A stretch of 64,000 nucleotides of DNA from Fistulifera solaris (taxonomy: Eukaryota; Bacillariophyta; Bacillariophyceae; Naviculales; Stauroneidaceae): assembly GCA_030295235.1 (NCBI GenBank), contig AP026128.1:1-64000 (forward strand). Reading direction: 5' to 3'. Positions 31,576-41,434 of the stretch are shown piece by piece. How positions within the stretch are numbered: the first letter of the stretch is position 1; each line of letters starts with the position of its first letter. The notes beneath the pieces are model-generated. The model was given only the letters and a program-made list of their open reading frames with translations, did no database searches and was not told where the DNA came from. A program made the position numbers and the translations under genes.

Positions 31576-33116
31576 TTAACCAAAGATTTTACTAAACGCC
31601 GCACGGAATCCATTCGCCTGGGCCTTCTTTTGTTCATCGACATTGGGCACGAGTAGTGATTTGGCATCTCCGGAAGGTCGGAAACCAGCAGGAAAGAGTT
31701 CCGATTGCGACAATAGTTCACATTGCGTCGGACTACTGCAATAGACTTGTTCGACAATTTCACGGAAGGACACCCAACGATTTTCGGCCGCCGACTTGTC
31801 GGCAGCAATGGCCATAATCAAAGCGACCAAACCATCTTCGCCCGTGCACGGGACGGGTGTGTCATTCACCAAGGATTCGCAAAACGCAATGGTTTCTGTC
31901 ACATACGCTTCGTTGTAACGACTCAAAAAGAAGTCAAACGGCATGTCGGCATTGCCCGTAAAGTCGGGTTTGAAGATTTTGGCCGTGTTGGGGTACACAT
32001 TGTCGGTTTGAATCATGCCCTTGGTTCCCAAAACTGTTGAAAGATGAACGGCGAAGGTGAGATGACAGTCTACTTCAACACTCCTACAGTTCACACATCC
32101 AATTACGACTCACCTTCCGCACGCTGATCGTATCCAAACGAGGATTGACGGCACACATCAATCATCGCCTGGACACCATTCGGATACCGCACCAAGCACG
32201 AGGCCGTATCGTACTTTTCACTACCGGGCAAATCGGTAATACTCTTATCAATGTGACACGATCCAATGGCCAAAATATCAATCGGATCACTGCCCGCCAA
32301 GAAACGACTCATATCCAAATCATGCACGGCCATGTCGGCAAAGATGCCACCACCACCCTTGACGTAGGAATACGGCGGCGGCGCCGGATCGCGCGAACAC
32401 AATTTGATCATGATGGGTTCGCCGACTTCGGATTTACGAATCGCCTGTTCGACGCGACGAAAGTTTTGATCGAAACGACGTTGTAAGCCAATCATGAGTT
32501 TGACGCCGGCTTCGTTGCACGCATTGATGGCTTCGACGGTTTCATCCAACTCGGTGGCAATGGGTTTTTCACAAAAGACGTGTTTCTTGTTGGCCGCACA
32601 AGCTTTGATTTGTTCGGCGTGATATTGAGACGGAGAACAAATCCAGACCGCGTCGACTTCGGGGTCTGTAATGACGTCCATGGCATTGTCCGTAAAGCGA
32701 GGGACATTGTATTGCTTGGCGGCTGCAAATAGAAAATAAGTGAGAAAGAATATGAGTGAGTGAATGTGAGTATGTGAATATGCGAGTGATTCTCAGACAC
32801 GGAAATGCGAGCCAATTCCTTGATTCTTTCTTATCCATTAAACGTCTTTTTTCTTCTTCACGCAACGCACCTGCTTCGGCTTTGGAAACGGTCGGATTGG
32901 AAACAATGACTGGACGAACACCGGGAGCTTTCGTAATGGCTTCCAAATGAACTAAACCGATACGTCCCATTCCGATGACACCAACACGAATATCTTGTTT
33001 CGTGTCATTTTCTTTGTAGTCATGAACAAAGATGAGGACGACGGCACAACCGTGCGCATCGGCTGAAAGCCATGCACCGCCGTCCACAAGACGAGTAGTA
33101 AGGATGATTTCAGCAT
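31576..33116 (-). CDS. Gfo/Idh/MocA oxidoreductase (inositol 2-dehydrogenase-like), plastid-targeted
   Basis: Three exons: 33116-32871, 32722-32114 and 32033-31576, with introns of 148 and 80 nt (GT...AG). The N-terminus is a signal peptide (MLKSSLLLVLWTAVHGF) with Phe at the junction and a Ser/Arg/Thr-rich transit-like stretch, as in secondary plastid import. The Rossmann motif VGVIGMGRIGLVH follows. The family's cofactor/substrate motif is VFCEKPIATELDETVEAI (EKP), then FADMAVHDLDMSRFL with the catalytic-type HDLD. It probably oxidises a polyol such as inositol with NAD(P). Just before the Rossmann fold the frame slips by one base at an A run near 33018. The exons sum to one base short of a multiple of three, which agrees. 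Confidence 0.85.
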
Positions 33117-33702
33117 GCTTCGCAAGAAATTCTGGAAAAGCAGAGCGTCGTTTGAAAAAGAAAGAATCAAAGGAAATAGTTTTGATTCAGTAAAAGGAAG
33201 GATTTTAGAGGAGTAAAATCGAACCTGTGAGTTTCTTCTTGGCAAAGGCTGTTGAATCCACGAAACACACTGCTCTGGACCTTTTTTCTTCTTTCTCGTT
33301 GTCGTTGTCGTTGTTGTTACTTGACATTTCAATTGTTCGCCCACAAGAAGATATACGGTACGTTTGACGTTTGACATGCGACGATCGCGAGCTTTGCAAC
33401 TTCAACCGCCGACGCCCTGGCGGATGGACAGATGTCAACTACTAAGCGTATTGGAGTACGGCGTACTTCTCCGTATTTTCTCTACAGAGAGATGTCTATC
33501 CGTCGTCGGATCCATCGGTCGAACGTCGACGTCGCTCATTCTTTCTTCGCCGCATTTCTCCGCTTTGTCCATTTGCCAGACAGACACATCTATCCAGCTA
33601 GGGCAAACAAGCGAACTAGCACGACTAATAATAATAATAATAAAGAATAGATAATTGTATAGGATACTAGTAGTATAGTAGTAGTATTAGTTACAAATGA
33701 GC
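33117..33702. other. Intergenic region
   Basis: Upstream of the oxidoreductase and downstream of the ARM-like gene. Contains a (TAA)n tract near 33626-33646. Two overlapping plus-strand frames here have no distinctive content. Confidence 0.35.
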
Positions 33703-34865
33703 CTAATGCTCCCAGGTCCGATACAATTGCTGCGCAAGCTCACCCAATCGAGCATGACGATAGTCTTCGGCGACAGGCAAATGCACTTGAATGCGTTGTT
33801 TCGTCTCGGCCGAGACTTGTGCTAGGACTTGCAAAACACGAATCGCCTGACACGCTTCGTGGGGTTTCTCGTGGCCCACGGAAACCTCACTTAATAGACT
33901 GGCCAAGAGTGCATCGTTCAGCAATGCATCGCGGCATTTAACTTCGAGGTTCGAATGCACCGATTCCAAGCAGTTGGCAATGACTTTCATGGCAGCTCGA
34001 TGCATTTGACATTCATTCGATCGTTCCATCTCGTAGTCGTTGTTCGTTGGCAGCTGCGCAAAAGAAAGTATAAAGTCAAACAACTCGGTGTTTTTAAATA
34101 TCATGGCCGCCGCCGCAGGACTGCCGTGACTCATTTGCGAGAGCGATTCGAGCGCCATGAGTTGGGCATCCAATGATCCTTGTTTCATCAATGAAATCGC
34201 AATCTCAATGCCTTCATTGATGCAGGATTGTTGCTCTTCTTCACTGACAGGAGGAAGGCATTTCGGTAACGGAAGTGGCCTCGCTGCGGATGTTGAAGGT
34301 AATCCCTTGGCACTGCGGAGGACGCATTTCGCGAGTTGATGAAAGGAAAACGAGCATCCGCAACATCGTTGTGCTTCTACAATGAGACAATCATCGTCCG
34401 TTTGAAAGAATCGCATCACGAACTCAACGTGATCGACGGATTCGCATGCAATCGAGACCTTTGGAAGAAAAAGATAGTGAGCAAGTCCGTTCGTTCGTCT
34501 ACATATAACTCCGCGAGGCGGTATCTCCGCCGATCTAACACACTTACCTCCTTGTGATCGTAAGTTGTAGCAATCGATTCATGATCGAGAATCGCCGATA
34601 CGCGTGACATGACTTCTTCGGCGGTAGCATCGTGAATTCGGACATGCGTGCGTTCGAGGAAATAGTCGTCCGGAAACGCCGGAAAGCGCACAATTGCAGC
34701 AGATTTGTTGTTGACAGGAGTTGTATACAATTTCGTTTCTACCGAAGAAGATACTTTAAGGGGCGTTAAAGGTTGCATCAAAGGCATCAACGGTGGTGAA
34801 ACGAGCGCTACGCTCCTCATCGTAGGAGAGTCCTCCACGATCTTTTTCCGATCATTTGTACTCAT
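33703..34865 (-). CDS. Hypothetical helical-repeat (ARM-like) protein
   Basis: Exon 1 34865-34548, intron 34459-34547 (89 nt, GTAAGT...AAAG), exon 2 34458-33703; 357 residues in frame. The first ~60 residues are Pro/Ser/Lys-rich and disordered. Exon 2 contains CRCCGCSF-type cysteines (QRCCGCSFSFHQLAKCVL) and then repeated amphipathic helices (LDAQLMALESLSQMSHGSPA, MHRAAMKVIANCLESVHSN, ACQAIRVLQVLAQVSAETKQ) like armadillo/HEAT repeats. A scaffold role is likely. A related but unconfirmed possibility is an E3-type or chaperone adaptor. Confidence 0.7.
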
Positions 34866-35354
34866 TTTGTTATTTCGTATTGCCTTATAAGTTGCGACAG
34901 TGTTGTGTGTGACTTGTTTTGAAACTATAAAATACAATCGTAATGACTTCCTCACAACAAACAGTTGTTTGCTTCGTGTTTATTAACAACCAAACGGAGA
35001 TACTCGTATTCGCGTTTTTTTACTCGTGGTGGCTCCTCTCTCCGGCGAGGGAAGTGAGCCGATTGTTGCGGCAAGTCGTGCTGCGGCGAAAAGGTAAAAA
35101 CAAGGATGTCGTTTGTTCCTCTCTTTTCCGACAGTGTCGGTCAATTTACTATGACACAGTAAGTAGTAATCCGCGTCTTTCTTGCCCCTTTCTGGATTGA
35201 CAATGAATTCGTGGGAAGCAACGAAACGCTCGAGTCGCAGATCCTGGAAGATCCTCGATGGGATCGCGGAACTTAGAAACTGGAAGGAGCGATCCTAGCC
35301 ACACTTTGTCGTAGAGTAAATATTCTTTATTTAACGTCCCGGATTCCTTCAACT
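34866..35354. other. Intergenic region
   Basis: No supported gene. A plus-strand frame with ATG at 34943 (85 codons) begins inside the flank of the ARM-like gene; its content is not convincing. Confidence 0.3.
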
Positions 35355-35777
35355 TTATTTACTGTAAACAACCAATCTTCCGGAGATACAGAAGTGTACT
35401 TGGTCAGGAACACCGAGTACAATTTGACGGATAGCTATTTCGATCACGGACCGAAGTCTCGAAATGTGGGTCACGTGCATAATTGAATCAGATTTAACGG
35501 TCCACGTCAGGCCACGCGTTTGACTACAAACTATCTCATACTGAATGGAAGCGTTGGTGTGAAATTGAAAACCAAGAAACCATTGCTCGTGAACCGCGCG
35601 CGCGCGTCCCAGAAAGCGAGCCGTCCGTCGACCGACAGTATAATCAGTACCGATCGGATATTCATCCAGTCTCTCACCATTCACCATTATTTCGCGGTTT
35701 TCCCACCATTCATCCACCATGATGACAAAAGTGCGACGGCTTGTAAAAAGTTGATCATACCTGGTACGACGAAACAT
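35355..35777 (-). CDS. Hypothetical protein, 140 aa
   Basis: ATG 35777, 140 codons, uninterrupted. Composition is globular with many Trp, Tyr and Phe (VDEWWENREIMVNGERLDEY, HEQWFLGFQFHTNASIQYEI, LTWTVKSDSIMHVTHISR). Weak glycosylation-type sites. No signal peptide or known domain. A second exon is possible. Fairly isolated between two intergenic stretches, so gene status is uncertain. Confidence 0.42.
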   Translation of the reverse strand: MFRRTRYDQLFTSRRTFVIMVDEWWENREIMVNGERLDEYPIGTDYTVGRRTARFLGRARAVHEQWFLGFQFHTNASIQYEIVCSQTRGLTWTVKSDSIMHVTHISRLRSVIEIAIRQIVLGVPDQVHFCISGRLVVYSK

Positions 35778-36562
35778 ACATCATGTATAATGGCTTCTCT
35801 CAGCCTCGATGAATAGAACCATGCACTACCAATGGTAAGCGATTGACAAGATGTACCTTTTTTCGTTCGACCTTTCGCCAGCATATTCCCATGACGAGTC
35901 ATCAACAACAATTACCATCTTTCGACTGATTGGAGCTTCACACGCTTCATGAAAGAGAATTTATCCATGTTTACCGAGGATATTTGAAAGTGTTGACTGT
36001 AACGTGTATATGTTATCAACGGTTTCTCATCTGCATTCCTACAGATCTCGCGCACTGTTTCGATTGTTGAAAGCACAACATTATGAACACACTGGCAAGC
36101 CGACCGCTAGTGGAGAAAAATAAAAGAGCATTACCTACTGCACGCACATGAAGCGATGGACGGCACACATTTCGTTTTCAAAGAATGAGGGATGAAAAAG
36201 ACCACAATAACAATTCGTTTCGTGGGCTCCATTTGTACAGGGAGGCGTAATTTGCTTTGAAGACAGCTTATAGCCTTCCGGCGCAGTATCTATTGAAGTG
36301 GTAAACAATTATCGATGATGATTAGCATCATTTATCTTTTCCTTGCGATGATGATGATGATGATTATCACATAGCAAATGCTGAATGTCGTATCGTGTAT
36401 GAAGTATAGATGATGAAGTAGGTAAAATGCCTCGCCAAACGTGCTTTCGGCTTTCGCGGTTTTCTTCTTTTCCTTTTTTTTCTTTCGACGAACATCGCCT
36501 CGCATTATTTATCAACACCTCATTATTTGCTTCAAACGTTTCAAATATTACCTTATCGAACA
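35778..36562. other. Intergenic region before ankyrin gene
   Basis: Contains a short (ATG)n tract (about 36345-36365) and no supported gene; the minus-strand frame 36309-36911 is a shadow of the ankyrin gene. Confidence 0.4.
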
Positions 36563-37858
36563 ATGAATCCTTCCGTAGAACTTCCCGAATGGGTTTCATT
36601 GTCCAAGAATTTGCCACTCGATCGAACCACAAAACGTTGCAAACGCATCGAAGATGGAATGCAACAGCTTTCGCTCGAACACCAAACCTTGCCCAGTTTC
36701 TTGTTTGAACATCGCCAAGAAGATGTACACACGTGTTTGATTCGAATATTGAGCGTCGGAAATGTACAGGACGATGCACAACAATTGGAATGGATGCATC
36801 GGCATGTGCAACAAACCCTCGCTTCCTGCACGAACCTTGCACCCACCTTGTCGAGAAGAAGTACAACGGCGTTGCATGTGGCGATTCGAAATTACGGCAG
36901 TTTTCGACCACTGTTACAGACGTTGATTGAGGCAGATCCTACCATGCTGTCCGTGTTTGATGACACGGGAGAAACTCCGATCCATACGGCCTGTCGTCTA
37001 GGAATTCCTCTCCAAAGTCTACAGCTCTTACTGTCGCACATGACTCCATCGAAGGCATCACTGCTGGGTGCACCAAACCATCGTGGATGGACCCCTTTTG
37101 ATTTGGCGTGGATCCGATATTTGGAGATGGACGACATTGGTACCTTGTTGCAACGACACGATATCGGTGGTGGAAATAGTCTAGCCAACCAACGACTTTC
37201 GCAACTCTTTGCCAAGTTATTGACCGAGACCGTGGACCACATCCTACAATCAGAGCATAGGGACTCGGCCATGAAAGCTGTGGCGCCCATGATGAACGTG
37301 ATTTCGTGTCTTTTAGAAGCGTCGGTGACACACCCTGATGAAGAATCCACGCAGTATCGGATTCATCAGGCCTTTCAAGTCGTTTCGTGTTGGGATGGTT
37401 TACCTTTGATACCACTTCCCATCCTACAACTCCTTCTCGTTCAATATCCGCACCAAGTGGAGTGGGCCGATCAGCATGGAAAATTGCCGTTGCATTATGC
37501 TGTATCGATTCGACCGCGTCCGACCAAACATGAGAGAAGTATTCCACCAGCAGAGTTGAGACGCTACGTTCAAGACGTTTTGAACCAATATCCACAGGCT
37601 TGTTTGGTCAAAGATGCGGTAGGACGACTCCCCATTCACTACTGCCTCGAAAACAGAAATAATGAGACATGCGACAATTGTGTCGACTGGATAGTAAAGG
37701 ATGTCATGCTGGCATGTCCCGCCGCTATCGAAATAGTCGATCCAGTATCCTGTCTGTATCCGTTCATGATGGCGGCAACCGATTCTAACCTGTCTCTGGA
37801 GTTGCTGTACATGATGTTACGATTCCATCCGCAATGTCTCCCATCCTCTGTCCATTAA
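36563..37858 (+). CDS. Ankyrin-repeat protein
   Basis: Start at ATG 36563 (MNPSVELPEWVSLSKN); the frame runs upstream only to a TTG. 431 residues. Ankyrin repeats are visible at about residue 105-200 (TTALHVAIRNYGSFRPLLQT, DTGETPIHTACRLGIPLQSL, HRGWTPFDLAW) and again at about 305-385 (HGKLPLHYAVSIRP, AVGRLPIHYCLENR). Such proteins mediate protein-protein contacts. The intervening part is helical and may be degenerate repeats. No enzymatic domain or targeting signal. Confidence 0.85.
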   Translation: MNPSVELPEWVSLSKNLPLDRTTKRCKRIEDGMQQLSLEHQTLPSFLFEHRQEDVHTCLIRILSVGNVQDDAQQLEWMHRHVQQTLASCTNLAPTLSRRSTTALHVAIRNYGSFRPLLQTLIEADPTMLSVFDDTGETPIHTACRLGIPLQSLQLLLSHMTPSKASLLGAPNHRGWTPFDLAWIRYLEMDDIGTLLQRHDIGGGNSLANQRLSQLFAKLLTETVDHILQSEHRDSAMKAVAPMMNVISCLLEASVTHPDEESTQYRIHQAFQVVSCWDGLPLIPLPILQLLLVQYPHQVEWADQHGKLPLHYAVSIRPRPTKHERSIPPAELRRYVQDVLNQYPQACLVKDAVGRLPIHYCLENRNNETCDNCVDWIVKDVMLACPAAIEIVDPVSCLYPFMMAATDSNLSLELLYMMLRFHPQCLPSSVH

Positions 37859-37897
37859 ATCAATAAGTTAGTTCGCTTTATAGAAAATATCTATCAT

Positions 37898-39871
37898 TTA
37901 AGAACAGGCTTCATAGAAAAGTAGGTACGCTTGGCAACGACGGACTTCATTCCAAGTCACTGGCCGTACCGTCAAATCCGAAGTATAATACCACTGCCCC
38001 GAACTAGGATTACGTCGATAACATACGTAATGCCCATAAAAGGCATTGCCTTGATGCTCAATCACCGAAGAAAGACGATAAGGAATAGGACGACACCGCT
38101 CTGGTGATAAAAATCCTTCCGCGAACGAGATACCACCATGGGCACAATATGGTGCCACATCCAAGACTTCCGGAAACACCACGTGCTGGGACGTCTTGGT
38201 CATTCGATTGGTAGAGGGATCGTAGTACCGACGTTGCACGTGAATCGTCAAGACCGCCGGCAACCGTGTCAACAACATTCGTTTCAACGCGGTTCCGCGT
38301 CGAATAGGAATCGAGTCATTGTACCAGTAAAACTCTTCGGAACACAAAACATCCTCCAGTGGGGCATCATCATCGGGATCGATGGAGTAAATGGCTCGCA
38401 ACTTTGCGGTTGCTTGATCCAGTTCGTGTTGCAAATGATGCACGTCTTCGGAGCCTCGTTTGGACGATTGTGATTCCATCGCTTGCTGAAACATGATGAT
38501 GTCTTCCAGCAATTCCGTTTTCTTTTCTTGAATCGTACAAGAGCGACATTCCACATCTTGTACCACTTCCACTGCCGCAAATTCCGCCAAACATTCTTCC
38601 AAACGACACGGTGGTATGTGCTGATTTGTAAATGACTTTTCGACGCGTGAGGGTTGTAAGGATTGTGACACTTCTAGGGGAACAACAGGAATGGAATGAA
38701 TCGGTGTATTGTGAATGGGTCTCCGGTGTTGACAAGTACGACATTTCAAGGCCGATCCCACCCAACAACTCATGGGCGATGCGGACGGAGTACTCCTCAT
38801 ATGGCGCATGGCGGTCGAAAACGAATGTATGGAAGATGTCACCTTTTCTTCTTGTTCTTTGTCGTCTTTCGTGTGCATCATCTCCATGTCCTCTTCCGAA
38901 TCGATGCGAGGAATAAAGACATCAAACTCCATTTCGTCTTGTTTCTTTTCTTCTCCTTTGAGCGGAAATCTTCGAATGATACCATCTTCTGGATGAGTCT
39001 TCTTGGTCGATGCCGACAAACTCGAAACGACCGTATCGTCGTCCCACTCCAAGGGCCGAAAGGTCGTCCACTCCTCCGCTTCCTTTCCCAAACAATTCAT
39101 CAGTATCTGTAACAATTCTTCCGCATCTTGGGGATGTTTTCCGATCGGTCCGGCCGTCCGAAACGGTGCATGATGGTGTGCGACTTGTTGTAAAATATCA
39201 CGAACGTCCGGTGGTTCTACTGAGGAAGAATGAAGGTACTGCAGGACGTGCCACAGTCGGGCAGTGAGTGACTCCTGCGTGGGTTCATACCGTTGTTGAT
39301 TCCATTCGACGAGTTGTTGCAAATAGAGTTGAAAGCTTTCTAATGATGCCAGTGATTGCAATACCGTATTCAAGTAACACGTTTGACCATAATTCCGCAA
39401 TCCTTTCACTTCGTTCGATGAAGACGGAGGAGACGGAGGATGTTCTCTTGCGAAATAAGACGTCAAGTGCTTCCGCCGCGGATACAAAAATTGTTGCACT
39501 ACAATGGAAAGGAATGGTTTTGACCACAAGAACACAAAGGATAACATCCAACTCATCCACGGTGATAAAATGGCCTCTTCATTTCGCAAGTTGGTGAGTA
39601 TCGTCCGCCGTGATGAAGACGATGATTCGTTGTTGTTGTTGTTGTTGTTGTTGTTGTTGATTCGAATGCGTCGTCTCATTTGAATGGGCACTTCTTCGAA
39701 ACTGGAAAAACGAGGCTGTCGTTGTTCTTGCATAATCGGTGGAGGCAGTGTAATGGTTTCTTGATCATCCAGCAAAATCGCCCGATTGGAGATTTTGGGT
39801 GTCGCTTCTTCTACGACAGCCACCGTCTTTTGTTTGTCGTGTATTGTTGTTGCGTGATTCATTTCTTCCAT
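37898..39871 (-). CDS. Membrane-anchored ubiquitin-specific protease (USP family)
   Basis: ATG 39871 (MEEMNHATTIHDKQKT) gives 657 residues; further upstream the frame has only an inner ATG and a GTG. The Cys box is NYGQTCYLNTVLQSL, the QQD-like box HPQDAEELLQIL, and the His box HQGNAFYGHYVCYRR with the closing block CQAYLLFYEACS. Paired zinc-finger cysteines lie in the middle (CRTCQHRRP and CRSCTI). Before the Cys box is a poly-Asn/Ser stretch and a hydrophobic segment (MSWMLSFVFLWSKPFLSIVV) followed by basic residues. Anchor-then-catalytic-domain order resembles mitochondrial outer-membrane USP30/Ubp16. The function is removal of ubiquitin from membrane proteins; the compartment is inferred. 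Confidence 0.9.
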   Translation of the reverse strand: MEEMNHATTIHDKQKTVAVVEEATPKISNRAILLDDQETITLPPPIMQEQRQPRFSSFEEVPIQMRRRIRINNNNNNNNNNESSSSSRRTILTNLRNEEAILSPWMSWMLSFVFLWSKPFLSIVVQQFLYPRRKHLTSYFAREHPPSPPSSSNEVKGLRNYGQTCYLNTVLQSLASLESFQLYLQQLVEWNQQRYEPTQESLTARLWHVLQYLHSSSVEPPDVRDILQQVAHHHAPFRTAGPIGKHPQDAEELLQILMNCLGKEAEEWTTFRPLEWDDDTVVSSLSASTKKTHPEDGIIRRFPLKGEEKKQDEMEFDVFIPRIDSEEDMEMMHTKDDKEQEEKVTSSIHSFSTAMRHMRSTPSASPMSCWVGSALKCRTCQHRRPIHNTPIHSIPVVPLEVSQSLQPSRVEKSFTNQHIPPCRLEECLAEFAAVEVVQDVECRSCTIQEKKTELLEDIIMFQQAMESQSSKRGSEDVHHLQHELDQATAKLRAIYSIDPDDDAPLEDVLCSEEFYWYNDSIPIRRGTALKRMLLTRLPAVLTIHVQRRYYDPSTNRMTKTSQHVVFPEVLDVAPYCAHGGISFAEGFLSPERCRPIPYRLSSVIEHQGNAFYGHYVCYRRNPSSGQWYYTSDLTVRPVTWNEVRRCQAYLLFYEACS

Positions 39872-40271
39872 TCTGTATGAGATTATTTCCTTGTCTCGAT
39901 TATAACTTAGAGTAGCTAGTAAGCAACCTCTTTTCCTTCTCTTTTTCGCTTCTTTCGAACGAACGACGACGACGATCATTATGAGCACCGCAAAAGCTGT
40001 GTTTTGTTGCGAATGTCACTATACGTGTCACCACGTACGGTGTGACGGACTTTTTGACGTACGCATTTGCTTTGGCTAAGGATGCTATCTCTAACGAATC
40101 TTTCATCTACCAAAATCATAGCTTGTTCTCAAATAAAACAGAAGTAGACTGCGAATCAAATCAAATCAAATCAAATCAAATCAAATCAAATCAAATCAAG
40201 TAGATCCTATTACTCATATTAAAGAAGTATTCGTCAACAAACCCTATTTAAAGCCCATCGTCCGCTCTGCC
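39872..40271. other. Intergenic region with pentanucleotide repeat
   Basis: Separates the USP gene from the chalcone-isomerase-like gene, both on the minus strand. A 68-codon frame (39900-40106, ATG) lies in another frame and shows no domain. The (AAATC)n tract lies within. Confidence 0.4.
40153..40199. repeat. (AAATC)n microsatellite, about nine units
   Basis: About nine perfect ATCAA-type pentanucleotide units between the USP and CHI-like genes. Confidence 0.95.
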
Positions 40272-41009
40272 TTACAATTTCGCAATTCCGGCCAAGACTT
40301 GTTCTTTATGACCGGGCGAAACACATTGTTTGCCATAATACACATCACACAAGGCCTTCGTCAAAGTGAGAGAATGAACGGTACCGACCCCGCCGGTGGG
40401 ATTTTTGAACAACAACGTGTCTCCCCGAATCGTCATTTCGACTTCGGCACCCGGAATGAGTTCGACGGGCGGCATGAGTTTTTGAAAGGCTTCGAGTTTA
40501 TCAAGGTCGACTCCCATCATACGAGGTTGTAAGGCTTCCACAATGGCAGCGGTGAATTTTTCCGAACTCAAATTGCGATTGAGAATGATTTTGATGGTCC
40601 GCGGATACGTGGGATCCAGCAAGGCTTCTTCGACGGCCGCCGGAGAGTGTTTGACGGCACCAAGGGCGACGGGATCAACGTAGGTAGCGACGGCATAGAC
40701 TTTGACGAATCCGTATTTGACACGGACACCGCAGCCGGCAAAGAACATGCCATTGCACAGTTGCGGAAACAAAATACCCGTGGCCGCTTCTTTGATGGGT
40801 GTTCCGGCCGATATAATGTCACAGCTGGTTAGTGTCGGAGAGAGAATGGATTTGTAGTGACTGTCGTTAGTTGTTTGCCACGCGACGACGACGGCCATGG
40901 TCGAAACTCCGGCGGCGGCGAGCCATAATTTGTTATTGTTGCTATGACGAAACGCCGACGAGTGGAAGAACTTTCTTCCCAAAAATCGAGTACTACGGGC
41001 CGTAAACAT
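40272..41009 (-). CDS. Chalcone isomerase-fold protein, probably mitochondrial
   Basis: ATG 41009 (MFTARSTRFLGRKFFHSSAF) gives 245 residues. The basic, Ser/Arg/Phe-rich start suggests a mitochondrial presequence, followed by a possible TM helix (LWLAAAGVSTMAVVVAW). The CHI-like fold begins with AGTPIKEAATGILFP and continues through CGVRVKYGFVKVYAVATYVD, RTIKIILNRNLSSEKFTAAI and GDTLLFKNPTGGVGTVHSLT. Members outside plants bind fatty acids or organise mitochondrial membranes (as yeast Aim18/Aim46) and lack the chalcone catalytic residues. The gene is divergent to the PPR gene with 425 bases between starts. Confidence 0.83.
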   Translation of the reverse strand: MFTARSTRFLGRKFFHSSAFRHSNNNKLWLAAAGVSTMAVVVAWQTTNDSHYKSILSPTLTSCDIISAGTPIKEAATGILFPQLCNGMFFAGCGVRVKYGFVKVYAVATYVDPVALGAVKHSPAAVEEALLDPTYPRTIKIILNRNLSSEKFTAAIVEALQPRMMGVDLDKLEAFQKLMPPVELIPGAEVEMTIRGDTLLFKNPTGGVGTVHSLTLTKALCDVYYGKQCVSPGHKEQVLAGIAKL

Positions 41010-41434
41010 GATGAAAAAGCCAAAGAATGATAACAATTTGGTACTTTGTTAGAAAGAAGACAACAGCAACAGAAGGAGAAGCTTCTTATTTGCGTTCATT
41101 GTCAATCAACAAACCAGCGAAACGGATCTCGTTTTCCTTCGCCGTATCTTTTCTGTTTCGCCTTTTTGACACGTTTCTTCGTAAACTACAAAAAGAAGCA
41201 GAGTAGAATGTCGGAACGGGATGACGCACAGAGATCCGTTTCGTGACTCGTTCAGATTCGTGACCCAAGGAAAAGCAAACATCAAACATAGGCGGGAGCG
41301 TCCGTTTGACCATCCGTTTGACCCGATCCACAGAAAATGTTTGAATACGGAGTATAAAACACGAAGACGACGATGATGATCAATTACGCATTTGAGAAAC
41401 AAACAGGTTAAGATATTGATACCCTCTCAACAAG
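41010..41434. other. Bidirectional intergenic region
   Basis: Between CHI-like (minus) and PPR (plus) starts. No repeat, RNA gene or convincing frame. Confidence 0.4.

Noticed and set aside
34943-35200. 85-codon plus-strand frame with an ATG
   Set aside because: It starts in the immediate 5' flank of the ARM-like gene, and its sequence has no recognisable domain or signal.
35778-36911. 200-codon minus-strand frame opposite the ankyrin gene
   Set aside because: It mirrors the ankyrin coding region and has no protein-like motif of its own.
39900-40106. 68-codon minus-strand frame upstream of the USP gene
   Set aside because: Basic low-complexity composition, different frame; could be an upstream reading frame but is not supported.
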